DNA of 10,271 nt from NCBI GenBank assembly GCA_021300125.1, contig JAJTHX010000385.1, positions 1 through 10,271 of the forward strand, written 5' to 3'. A model generated the notes under the pieces. It was not told where the DNA came from. It saw only the letters and a list, made by a program, of their open reading frames with translations, and searched no databases. Shown here piece after piece: positions 1 to 5,030 of the stretch. Within the stretch, counting starts at the first letter, position 1. The number at the start of each line of letters is the position of its first letter. A program made the translations under genes and the position numbers. The DNA comes from Betaproteobacteria bacterium (lineage in GTDB: Bacteria > Pseudomonadota > Gammaproteobacteria > Burkholderiales > SG8-41).

Positions 1-357
1 AGTGCAGCCGACATTGATCACGCCGCTCGCCGCATGCTGGCGCCGCGGATGTGCCTCAACGGCCTGATTGCGCAAAAGGACCTCAGCGGCCTGTCCATCC
101 ATGCCGGCGCACAGGCTTCAATCGTGCCCGAGCTCTTCCACAACAACGTCGCCAATCCGATGCTGCAGGCGATGGTCAAGCGCGGCGAAACCGGAACCGC
201 CGCAGGCAAGGGCTTTTACGACTGGGCCGGCTGCGACACCGCCGCCGTGCGCAAGCAGGCTTCGGTGCAGCTCGCGAAGCTCACCGAATTCCTCGATTCG
301 CCGGCCATGCAGCCGGCCGCGAATACCCAGCCCAAGCCGCGGGATCCGCGCGCCTGA
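1..357 (+). CDS. 3-hydroxyacyl-CoA dehydrogenase, C-terminal part (5' end outside window)
   Basis: This is the last 118 codons of an open frame that enters from the left edge and stops at TGA 355-357. The visible part matches the C-terminal helical domain of 3-hydroxyacyl-CoA dehydrogenases. It has a SAADID-type segment, an asparagine-containing helix (NGL near residue 20), then NNVANPMLQAMV and the family's typical closing motif GKGFYDW (about residues 69-75). Such enzymes oxidise (S)-3-hydroxyacyl-CoA to 3-ketoacyl-CoA with NAD+ in beta-oxidation; the C-terminal domain serves dimerisation and substrate binding. The NAD-binding Rossmann domain and the catalytic histidine lie outside the window. 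The tail after FYDW is about 40 residues and ends in a Pro-rich stretch. The enoyl-CoA hydratase homologue starts 21 nt downstream, so co-transcription is likely. The family assignment is fairly sure; chain length and pathway are unknown. Confidence 0.8.
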   Translation, partial: SAADIDHAARRMLAPRMCLNGLIAQKDLSGLSIHAGAQASIVPELFHNNVANPMLQAMVKRGETGTAAGKGFYDWAGCDTAAVRKQASVQLAKLTEFLDSPAMQPAANTQPKPRDPRA

Positions 358-378
358 GCCTGCCCCGCTGACCGCGCC

Positions 379-1164
379 ATGAGCGGCGACATCCTTACCG
401 CCCGCGACGGCGCGGTTGCGACCGTCACGCTGTCCAATCCCGGCAAGCGCAATGCGCTGACGGTGGCGATGTGGCGCGAACTGGCGCGGGTGTTTGACGC
501 GCTGTCTGCCGAAGATGACCTGCGCTGCGTGGTGCTGCGCGGCGCCGGGACCGAGGCTTTTGCCGCCGGCGCTGACATCGCCGAATTCCCCACCGAGCGC
601 AACACCGTCGAGCAGGGCAAGACTTATCACCGCGAGCTGGTGTACGGCGCGCTGCGCGCCGTGGGCGAATGCCGCCATCCGACTGTAGCCATGATCCACG
701 GCGCCTGCGCCGGTGGCGGGCTTGAGCTCGCCTGCCAGTGCGACCTGCGGCTGGCGGGCCGCGGCGCGCGTTTCGGCGTGCCGATCAACCGTCTCGGTTT
801 CGCCATCGCCTGGGACGAACTCGATGCGCTGCTGCCGCTGATCGGCCGCGCCGCGGCGCTGGAAATCCTGGTCGAGGGCCGCATGTGGGATGCACAGGAG
901 GCCTACGACAAGGGGCTGCTGACGCGGCTGGTGGATGATGACGCACTGGCCGCGGAAACCGCGGCCACCGTCGGCCGCATCTGTGACGGCGCACCGCTGG
1001 TGGCGCGCTGGCACAAGCAGTTCATCCGCCGCCTCACGCCGAAGCCCGAGCCGCTGACCGCGGCCGAGCGCGACGCCAACTTCGACTACTTCAACACCGA
1101 GGATTACCGCATCGGCTACGATGCCTTCATCCACAAGCGCAAACCGCGTTTCGCGGGCCGCTGA
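379..1164 (+). CDS. Enoyl-CoA hydratase/isomerase family protein (crotonase fold)
   Basis: The 261-residue product has the usual length of crotonase-family enzymes, which act on acyl-CoA thioesters. The N-terminal strand ends in NPGKRNAL (20-27). The first oxyanion-hole segment is FAAGADIAEF (61-70) and the second is IHGACAGGGLELACQCD (106-122). Glu116 falls where the first catalytic glutamate of rat hydratase sits. The position of the second catalytic glutamate, within FGVPINRLG (132-140), is Ile136 here, so classical two-glutamate hydration of 2-enoyl-CoA may not be its reaction. Isomerase, hydrolase, lyase or a specialised hydratase role are all open. The ATG is the first good start after the upstream stop; no strong Shine-Dalgarno is visible, which fits translation following the preceding gene. 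The gene lies 21 nt after the dehydrogenase and 30 nt before the CoA-transferase. The family call is sure, the exact reaction is not. Confidence 0.9.
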   Translation: MSGDILTARDGAVATVTLSNPGKRNALTVAMWRELARVFDALSAEDDLRCVVLRGAGTEAFAAGADIAEFPTERNTVEQGKTYHRELVYGALRAVGECRHPTVAMIHGACAGGGLELACQCDLRLAGRGARFGVPINRLGFAIAWDELDALLPLIGRAAALEILVEGRMWDAQEAYDKGLLTRLVDDDALAAETAATVGRICDGAPLVARWHKQFIRRLTPKPEPLTAAERDANFDYFNTEDYRIGYDAFIHKRKPRFAGR

Positions 1165-1194
1165 CTTTTCCTCATTATTTCGACTGGAATCAAC

Positions 1195-2418
1195 ATGGCC
1201 GGACCGTTATCCCATATCAAGGTGCTTGACCTCTCGCGCGTGCTCGCGGGTCCCTGGACTGCGCAGAACCTCGCCGACCTCGGCGCCGACGTGATCAAGG
1301 TGGAGCGTCCCGGCAAGGGCGATGATTCGCGGGCCTATGCGCCGCCGTTCCTGAAGGACGAGCAAGGCAATGAAACGAAGGAAGGCGCCTACTTCTGCGC
1401 CGCCAACCGCGGCAAGAAATCGATCACGGTAAACTTGAGTAAGCCCGAGGGCCAGCAGCTGGTGCGCGAGCTGGCCAAAGGCGTCGATGTGCTGGTCGAG
1501 AACTACAAGGTCGGCGATCTCGCGCGTTACGGCCTCGGTTATGAGGACCTCGCCAAACTCAACCCCGGGCTGATCTACTGCTCGGTCACCGGCTTCGGCC
1601 AGACCGGGCCGTACAAGGACAGGCCCGGCTACGATTTCATGGCCCAGGGCATGGGCGGGCTGATGAGCATCACCGGCGAGGCCGACGGCCTGCCCGGCGG
1701 CGGTCCGCAGCGTGTCGGCATTCCGATCATCGACATGACCACCGGCATGTACGCGACGATCGCAATCTGCGCGGCACTGGCCCACCGTGCGGTGACCGGC
1801 AAGGGGCAGTGGATCGACGTCGCGCTGCTCGACAGCTGCGTCGCCTTCCTCGCCAACCAGGCGATGAACTACTTCGCCACCGGCGAATCGCCCTCGCGCA
1901 TCGGCAATGCGCACCCGAACATCGTGCCCTACCAGACCTTCAGGACCAAGGACGGCGCGATCATCCTCGCCTGCGGCAACGACAACCTGTTCAACAAGTT
2001 CTGCGACGCCGCCGGCTGCGCCCACCTGCCGAAAGACGCACGTTTCGCCACCAATGCCGAGCGCGTGAAAAACCGCGCCGAGATCACGCGGCTGCTGAAC
2101 GAGGTCTTCGAGCAGCGCACGACCAAGGAATGGGTCAAGCTGCTGGACGATGCCGGCGTGGCCAACGGCCCGATCAACACCATCAAGGAAGTGTTCGAGG
2201 AGCCGCAGGTGATCGCCCGCGGCATGAAATTCGAACTGCCGCATGCTGCGGCCGGCAAGGTGCCGCTGGTGGCCAGCCCGATGCGCTTTTCCGGTACGCC
2301 GCTCAAGCACGAGATTCCGCCGCCCACCGTGGGCCAGCATACCGATGAGATCCTGCGCCAGGTGCTGAAGAAAACGGATGCCGAGATCGCCGCGCTGAAG
2401 GCGGCCGGCGCGGTCTGA
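1195..2418 (+). CDS. CaiB/BaiF (family III) CoA-transferase
   Basis: The 407-residue product is of full length for family III CoA-transferases, which move CoA between an acyl-CoA donor and a carboxylic acid through aspartyl-anhydride/CoA intermediates. Diagnostic segments run in order: the N-terminal LSRVLAGPWTAQNLADLGAD (13-32, CoA-binding Rossmann part), KVERPGKGDD (35-44), NRGKKSI (71-77), VENYKVGDLARYGLGY (101-116), VTGFGQTGPY (131-140) and PGYDFMAQ (144-151). In GIPIIDMTTGMYA (175-187), Asp180 is the expected catalytic aspartate. The C-terminal half carries the linker and small domain (WVKLLDDAGVANGPI). A weak ribosome site (GGAA, about 8 nt upstream) precedes the ATG. The gene lies 30 nt after the enoyl-CoA hydratase homologue, in a likely operon for acid activation and beta-oxidation. 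Carnitine-, formyl-, succinyl- or aromatic-acid-specific members cannot be told apart by eye. Its stop abuts the stop of the convergent permease gene. Confidence 0.93.
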   Translation: MAGPLSHIKVLDLSRVLAGPWTAQNLADLGADVIKVERPGKGDDSRAYAPPFLKDEQGNETKEGAYFCAANRGKKSITVNLSKPEGQQLVRELAKGVDVLVENYKVGDLARYGLGYEDLAKLNPGLIYCSVTGFGQTGPYKDRPGYDFMAQGMGGLMSITGEADGLPGGGPQRVGIPIIDMTTGMYATIAICAALAHRAVTGKGQWIDVALLDSCVAFLANQAMNYFATGESPSRIGNAHPNIVPYQTFRTKDGAIILACGNDNLFNKFCDAAGCAHLPKDARFATNAERVKNRAEITRLLNEVFEQRTTKEWVKLLDDAGVANGPINTIKEVFEEPQVIARGMKFELPHAAAGKVPLVASPMRFSGTPLKHEIPPPTVGQHTDEILRQVLKKTDAEIAALKAAGAV

Positions 2419-2440
2419 TCAGAAAAAGCTGATCAGCATT
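2415..2440 (+). terminator. Duplicated palindrome between convergent stops, possible intrinsic terminator
   Basis: CTGATCAG (2415-2422) is repeated at 2429-2436 with six bases (AAAAAG) between. Because the word is its own reverse complement, the two copies are at once direct and inverted repeats and can pair as an 8-bp stem. A short T-run (TTTT, 2439-2442) follows on the + strand. The first copy contains the stop codons of both convergent genes. The stem is AT-rich and the T-run short, so termination is plausible but weak; there is no T-run for the - strand. Confidence 0.35.
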
Positions 2441-3216
2441 TTCGTGGCCAGCGTGAACAGCACGGCGGCGAAGATTTTCTTGAGCAGCGCGCCCGGCGTG
2501 CGGTGGGCAAGCCGGGCCCCGACCGGCGCCAGCAGCATGCTGGCGATGACGATGCCGGCGAGCCCGGGCAGAAACACGAAGCCGAAGCTGAACTCGGGCA
2601 GCGCCGGCTGGCGCAGTCCGGTGATCACGTAGCCGGCGGTGCCTGCCGCGGCCAGCGGCCAGCCGATCGCCGCCGCGGTGCCGATCGCTTCGTGCACGCG
2701 GATTCCGCGCTTGACCAGCCAGGCCACCACCAGCGCTGCGCCGCCGGTGGCCGTGAGGCTGGAAATCACGCCGATCAGCGCAGAGGAAATGTTCAGCCCC
2801 GAAGCACTGATCGGCAGCGCCCCGGCCTCGGGTTTCTTGCCGAAAAACATCTGCACCGAGATGTAATAGATCAGCAGCGTGAACACCACCGACAGCAGAC
2901 GCACGTCGAGCACGCTGGCGAGCAGTGCGCCGCCGAAGGTGCCGAGGATGATGCCGGGCGCCATGCGTTTGACCATTGCCCAGTTCACCGCGCCGTGGCC
3001 GTGATGGGCGCGCACGCTGGAGACCGAGGTGAAGAGGATGGTGGCCATCGAGGTGCCCAGCGCGAGGTGCACCACCTGACCGGCATCGAAGCCCTTGGCG
3101 GCGTAGATGAAGGCGAGCACCGGCACCATCGCGGCCCCGCCGCCGATGCCGAGCAGCCCCGCGAAAAAGCCGACGAAGGCGCCCAGGGCCAGATAGGCCC
3201 ACCACCATTCAAACAT
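2419..3216 (-). CDS. TauE/SafE (TSUP) family membrane permease
   Basis: The 265-residue, very hydrophobic product matches the TSUP/TauE-SafE family (former DUF81). Members are mostly eight-helix inner-membrane carriers, some linked to export of sulfite, sulfoacetate or other organosulfur anions. The family's glycine motif GLLGIGGGAAMVP lies in the first helical hairpin (20-32). HLALGTSMATI (50-60) follows in the next segment. The second repeat starts near ATGGAALVVAWL (155-166), with GTAAAIGWPLAAAGTAGY (179-196) after it, consistent with internal duplication. The start is supported by a GGGAG ribosome site about 10-13 nt upstream of the ATG. The gene lies 23 nt after the EVE-domain gene, so the two are probably co-transcribed. 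Nothing nearby points to a sulfur pathway, so the substrate is open. Its stop directly abuts the stop of the convergent CoA-transferase. Confidence 0.88.
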   Translation of the reverse strand: MFEWWWAYLALGAFVGFFAGLLGIGGGAAMVPVLAFIYAAKGFDAGQVVHLALGTSMATILFTSVSSVRAHHGHGAVNWAMVKRMAPGIILGTFGGALLASVLDVRLLSVVFTLLIYYISVQMFFGKKPEAGALPISASGLNISSALIGVISSLTATGGAALVVAWLVKRGIRVHEAIGTAAAIGWPLAAAGTAGYVITGLRQPALPEFSFGFVFLPGLAGIVIASMLLAPVGARLAHRTPGALLKKIFAAVLFTLATKMLISFF

Positions 3217-3239
3217 CGCGGCAGGCTCCCGTCAGCGGG

Positions 3240-3695
3240 TCATTTTTTCATCAGGCCGAGGATGTACTTCCACTCGTCCGGATCCACTGGGGTGATCGAC
3301 AGCCGGTTGCCGCGGGCCAGCACGCGCATCTTGGCGAGCGGCTTGTGCCGACGCAGTTCGTCGAGCGCGATCAGCGGCGTCTTTTTGGCAAAGCGGAAAT
3401 CCACATGCAGCCAGCGCGGATTGTCCGGGGTGGATTTGTCGTCGAAATACTTGCTCTTGCGGTCGAACTGCGTGGCATCCGGATAGGCCGCCTTGCTCAC
3501 CTCGGCGATGCCGACGATGCCCGGGATTTCGCAGTTCGAGTGATAGTAGAACGCCTGGTCGCCGGGCTTCATCTGGTCGCGCATGAAATTGCGCGCCTGG
3601 TAGTTGCGCACGCCGGTCCAGGGGGTCGTCTTGTCACGGGCAAGATCGTCAATGCCGTAGACGTCGGGTTCGGATTTGATCAGCCAGTAGCGCAT
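3240..3695 (-). CDS. EVE-domain (PUA-like fold) protein
   Basis: The 151-residue product is a single EVE domain, a PUA/YTH-like fold. It opens with MRYWLIKSEPD, then has TPWTGVRNYQARNFM (24-38), the GDQAFYYHSN strand (45-54), PGIVGIAEV (58-66) and a C-terminal WKYILGLMKK. Bacterial and eukaryotic EVE proteins (thymocyte nuclear protein 1 type) are proposed to recognise modified nucleobases; a cellular role for the stand-alone bacterial form is not settled. The frame stays open upstream to 3788, but the ATG at 3695 is chosen because the conserved N-terminus begins there. The longer version would run through the 6S RNA terminator and into the 6S RNA, adding 31 low-complexity residues. Only a partial ribosome site (GGAT) is visible. 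The gene starts 15 nt after the terminator T-run, so expression may rely on read-through from 6S RNA or an unseen promoter. The permease gene follows after 23 nt. Confidence 0.92.
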   Translation of the reverse strand: MRYWLIKSEPDVYGIDDLARDKTTPWTGVRNYQARNFMRDQMKPGDQAFYYHSNCEIPGIVGIAEVSKAAYPDATQFDRKSKYFDDKSTPDNPRWLHVDFRFAKKTPLIALDELRRHKPLAKMRVLARGNRLSITPVDPDEWKYILGLMKK

Positions 3696-3710
3696 GTCGG
3701 GATCCGCATC

Positions 3711-3737
3711 AAAAAAAGAACGCGGCTTGCGCCGCGT
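3711..3737 (-). terminator. Intrinsic terminator of 6S RNA
   Basis: Read on the - strand, ACGCGGC (3737-3731) pairs perfectly with GCCGCGT (3726-3720) around a GCAA tetraloop. It is followed by TCTTTTTTT (3719-3711). This is a strong Rho-independent terminator placed 11 nt after the predicted 6S RNA 3' end and just before the EVE-domain start. Confidence 0.85.
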
Positions 3738-3747
3738 CGCTGTGGGG

Positions 3748-3926
3748 TTCCCCCGCCTGTGCCGTCGCAGACCAGCATCCTGAACCAAAGGTTCAAGAGG
3801 GCCGCCTTCCGGGTTCCTTCAGGTTCGTCCGCGTGGGACGCTCACACCGGAACCGCTATGGTCGGCAGCCAGAGCAATGTCTATCGGTTCAAAGAATATA
3901 TGGCCCGGACAAACACCGCAGGGGAA
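3748..3926 (-). ncRNA. ssrS: 6S RNA
   Basis: 6S RNA binds the sigma70 RNA polymerase holoenzyme as a promoter mimic and lowers transcription in stationary phase. On the - strand the closing ends pair: TTCCCCTGC at the 5' side (3926-3918) with GCGGGGGAA at the 3' side (3756-3748). The conserved hairpin TGAACC-TTT-GGTTCA sits at 3795-3781, like the UUGAACC/GGUUCAA hairpin of E. coli 6S RNA. It is followed by GGATGCTGGTCTGCGACGGC, which resembles the conserved 3' strand (CUGCGGCGGC in E. coli). The 5' strand carries TTGAACCGATAG near the expected central bubble. The length of about 179 nt fits the family. Location directly after zapA is the classic ssrS position. Ends are estimated to within a few bases. 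No good promoter box is seen just upstream, so processing from the zapA transcript is possible. Confidence 0.9.
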
Positions 3927-3951
3927 TTCGCGGACGGCGATCGGGCGCGGC

Positions 3952-4263
3952 TCAGAACAGCTTCGACTGTTCCGCCATCGCCTGGTCGATGCTCGTCTCC
4001 ATGCGCTGGATTCTACGCTTGGTTTCTGCGACATCAAAGCTGCCGCCGACCTTCATCGACAGGAACTCGTGGGCGATGTTGAGCGCAGCCATGATCGCCA
4101 CGCGCTCGGTGCCGATGACCTTGCTGCGCTCCTTGACGTCCTGCATCTTGGCGTTGAGGTAATCCACGGCCTCGAGCAGGCCTTTCTGCTCGTGTTCGGG
4201 GCAGGCGACGCGGAATTCGCGCCCCATGATGTTGATTTGCAGGCCTTTCGAGTCGGCGCTCAT
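3952..4263 (-). CDS. zapA: Cell division protein ZapA
   Basis: The 103-residue product matches ZapA, which cross-links FtsZ protofilaments and stabilises the Z-ring. The N-terminal globular part has LQINIMGREFRVACPEHE (8-25), the usual beta strand with an I-x-G-x-x-(F/Y) motif. It is followed by LLEAVDYLNAKMQDVKE (29-45) and the family's ERVAIMAALNIAHEFL (53-68). The C-terminal third is a coiled coil (about 75-98) used for dimer and tetramer assembly. The length is typical. The start ATG overlaps the stop of the upstream coiled-coil gene (ATGA, 4263-4260), and GAGG inside that gene serves as ribosome site, so the two are translationally coupled. The 6S RNA starts 25 nt downstream. Confidence 0.93.
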   Translation of the reverse strand: MSADSKGLQINIMGREFRVACPEHEQKGLLEAVDYLNAKMQDVKERSKVIGTERVAIMAALNIAHEFLSMKVGGSFDVAETKRRIQRMETSIDQAMAEQSKLF

Positions 4264-4460
4264 GCTTCCTCGGCGGGAATCTGTTCGACAATCTGTTCGA
4301 GGCGGGTGGTGGCGAGGCGGATCTTGTCTTCCAGCTGCTTGTTGCGGTCCAGCGCGGTGGCCAGTTCCTGCCGCAGCCGCTGGGTGTCCTCGCGCAGCCG
4401 CTGATTGGTCTCGATGAATTGGTCGAGCTTGTCCTCGAGCGCCTTGAGTTCCGCTTCCAT
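4260..4460 (-). CDS. Small coiled-coil protein, ZapB-like (TIGR02449 type)
   Basis: The 66-residue product is almost entirely a predicted coiled coil. Leu/Ile/Val recur at heptad spacing from LKALEDKLDQFIE (5-17) through QRLREDTQRLRQELA (20-34) to LEDKIRLATTRLEQI (43-57), and there are no cysteines or membrane segments. Proteins of this size and type are commonly encoded just upstream of zapA and resemble ZapB, a small coiled-coil partner of ZapA at the division site. Overlap with zapA by the ATGA junction supports a joint role. I do not assign a gene symbol because coiled-coil similarity alone cannot prove orthology with E. coli ZapB. No Shine-Dalgarno precedes the ATG, and the best -10 box lies only 6 bases upstream. 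Confidence 0.85.
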   Translation of the reverse strand: MEAELKALEDKLDQFIETNQRLREDTQRLRQELATALDRNKQLEDKIRLATTRLEQIVEQIPAEEA

Positions 4461-4466
4461 GCGCGC

Positions 4467-4495
4467 ACTATAGTGGGGATGGGGGTGAAAATCCA
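4467..4495 (-). promoter_or_regulatory. Candidate sigma70 promoter of the zapB-like/zapA operon
   Basis: On the - strand a TATAGT box (4472-4467) stands 17 bases after a weak -35 candidate TGGATT (4495-4490). The -10 box lies within a perfect palindrome CACTATAGTG (4466-4475). Six bases separate the box from the ATG at 4460, so the predicted transcript would start at or next to the start codon and be leaderless. The -35 match is only 3 of 6, so confidence is limited. Confidence 0.45.
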
Positions 4496-4573
4496 GCTGG
4501 CTCAGTCCTTAAGGCAGACTTCTGAATGTAAGTTGGCATGTGTGCCACGTGCGCTCGCCGGCACCTGGCCGAA

Positions 4574-4601
4574 ATCGGGGGTCCGCCCGATGTCTTTTTT
4601 T
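4574..4601 (+). terminator. Orphan +strand intrinsic terminator-like hairpin
   Basis: ATCGGG (4574-4579) pairs with CCCGAT (4586-4591) around a GGTCCG loop. Three bases later comes a run of seven T (4595-4601). The shape is that of a Rho-independent terminator for + strand transcription. No + strand gene lies between it and the divergent zapB-like gene, so either a short unannotated transcript ends here, or it insulates the downstream riboswitch gene from stray transcription. A 5-bp hairpin TGGCA-TGTG-TGCCA (4534-4547) lies just upstream and could be part of such a transcript. Confidence 0.5.
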
Positions 4602-4627
4602 AACCCATTGATTTAATTGAATAAAAT
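4599..4627 (+). promoter_or_regulatory. Candidate promoter for the cobalamin-riboswitch transcript
   Basis: An AT-rich island in otherwise GC-rich DNA holds TTTAAC (4599-4604) and TAAAAT (4622-4627) with 17 bases between. The -10 box matches the sigma70 consensus at 5 of 6 positions and the -35 box at 3 of 6. Transcription would start near 4634, about 75 bases ahead of the riboswitch core. A second TAAAAT at 4654-4659 is an alternative -10 box. Confidence 0.45.
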
Positions 4628-4707
4628 ATCCTGTCTTGGACGCTGCTTGCAGTTAAAATCGCTTTGTCCAGGACGCGGCGCGACCGCAAGCGCCCAGACC
4701 CGGACGT

Positions 4708-4906
4708 GATCCAGGTGCCGGCGACCCGCAAGGGCGCCGGTGAAACGGGAAACAGGTGCGGTTCAACAGAACCCATGCCTGTGCTGCCCCCGCAACGGTA
4801 AGCAACACGCATCCACTGAGGATGCCACGACGCACCACTCGCCACTGTTCCAGCGGAACGGGAAGGCGGTGCGCTCGGGTTGTGAGCCCGGAGACCGGCC
4901 TTGATC
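4708..4906 (+). promoter_or_regulatory. Cobalamin riboswitch aptamer
   Basis: The leader carries the conserved blocks of a cobalamin (B12) riboswitch in the right order. They are AGGTGCC (4713-4719), TGAAACGGGAAACAGGTGCG (4741-4760), CTGCCCCCGCAACGGTAAGC (4784-4803), GCCACTG (4841-4847), GGGAAGGC (4860-4867) and the B12 box GAGCCCGGAGACCGGCC (4884-4900). The outer P1 stem is visible: GATC-AGG (4708-4715, one mismatch) pairs with CCT-GATC (4899-4906). Binding of a cobalamin is expected to switch off the downstream receptor gene. The long peripheral insert between the GGTAAGC block and GCCACTG contains the hairpin CATCC-ACTGA-GGATG (4810-4824). Identification is firm; whether adenosyl- or another cobalamin is preferred cannot be read with certainty. 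Confidence 0.95.
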
Positions 4907-4914
4907 GCCGTATT

Positions 4915-5026
4915 GGAAATGCCGCGGGGAGGCGGCGTCCGGCGTTCATGCGCGCTGCGTTTCTTCCCTGTTGCGGCATTTCCTCGTTGACTGACCGGCA
5001 CGCGGCGGGCGTGCACACGAGGAGAT
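4915..5026 (+). promoter_or_regulatory. Riboswitch expression platform with ribosome-site sequestor
   Basis: Three helices that exclude one another can be drawn. (1) P13-like hairpin: ATGCCGC (4919-4925) with GCGGCGT (4932-4938), loop GGGGAG; GCGGGG (4924-4929) is complementary to CCCCGC (4788-4793) in the aptamer, as expected for the L5-L13 kissing loop. (2) Anti-sequestor: GGAAATGCCGC (4915-4925) pairs perfectly with GCGGCATTTCC (4973-4983). (3) Sequestor: ATTTCCTCG (4978-4986) pairs with CGAGGAGAT (5018-5026, one G-U), burying the GGAG ribosome site (5021-5024), with an inner stem GCACGC/GCGTGC (4998-5003/5009-5014). With ligand, helix 1 and helix 3 would form and block translation; without ligand, helix 2 would free the ribosome site. 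There is no T-run, so control is probably translational. Pairings are seen in sequence; the mechanism is inferred. Confidence 0.75.
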
Positions 5027-5030
5027 TCAA

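Noticed and set aside
118..2340. Two long - strand open frames (118-1134 and 1207-2340) opposite the acyl-CoA genes
   Set aside because: They mirror well-recognised + strand enzymes; no family motif or ribosome site supports them.
3696..3788. N-terminal extension of the EVE protein to 3788
   Set aside because: It would translate through the 6S RNA terminator and part of 6S RNA; the conserved EVE N-terminus starts at ATG 3695.
2503..4082. + strand open frames 2503-3486 and 3345-4082
   Set aside because: They lie antisense to the permease, the EVE gene, 6S RNA and zapA; the translations look like shadow sequence.
4534..4547. TGGCA-TGTG-TGCCA as a sigma54 site or regulator operator
   Set aside because: It lacks the GC element at the right spacing for sigma54, and a 5-bp inverted repeat is too short to claim an operator; kept only as a hairpin near the orphan terminator.
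4631..4659. Second promoter CTGTCT-17-TAAAAT upstream of the riboswitch
   Set aside because: The -35 half matches at only three positions; it is mentioned as an alternative to 4599-4627 but not listed as a feature.
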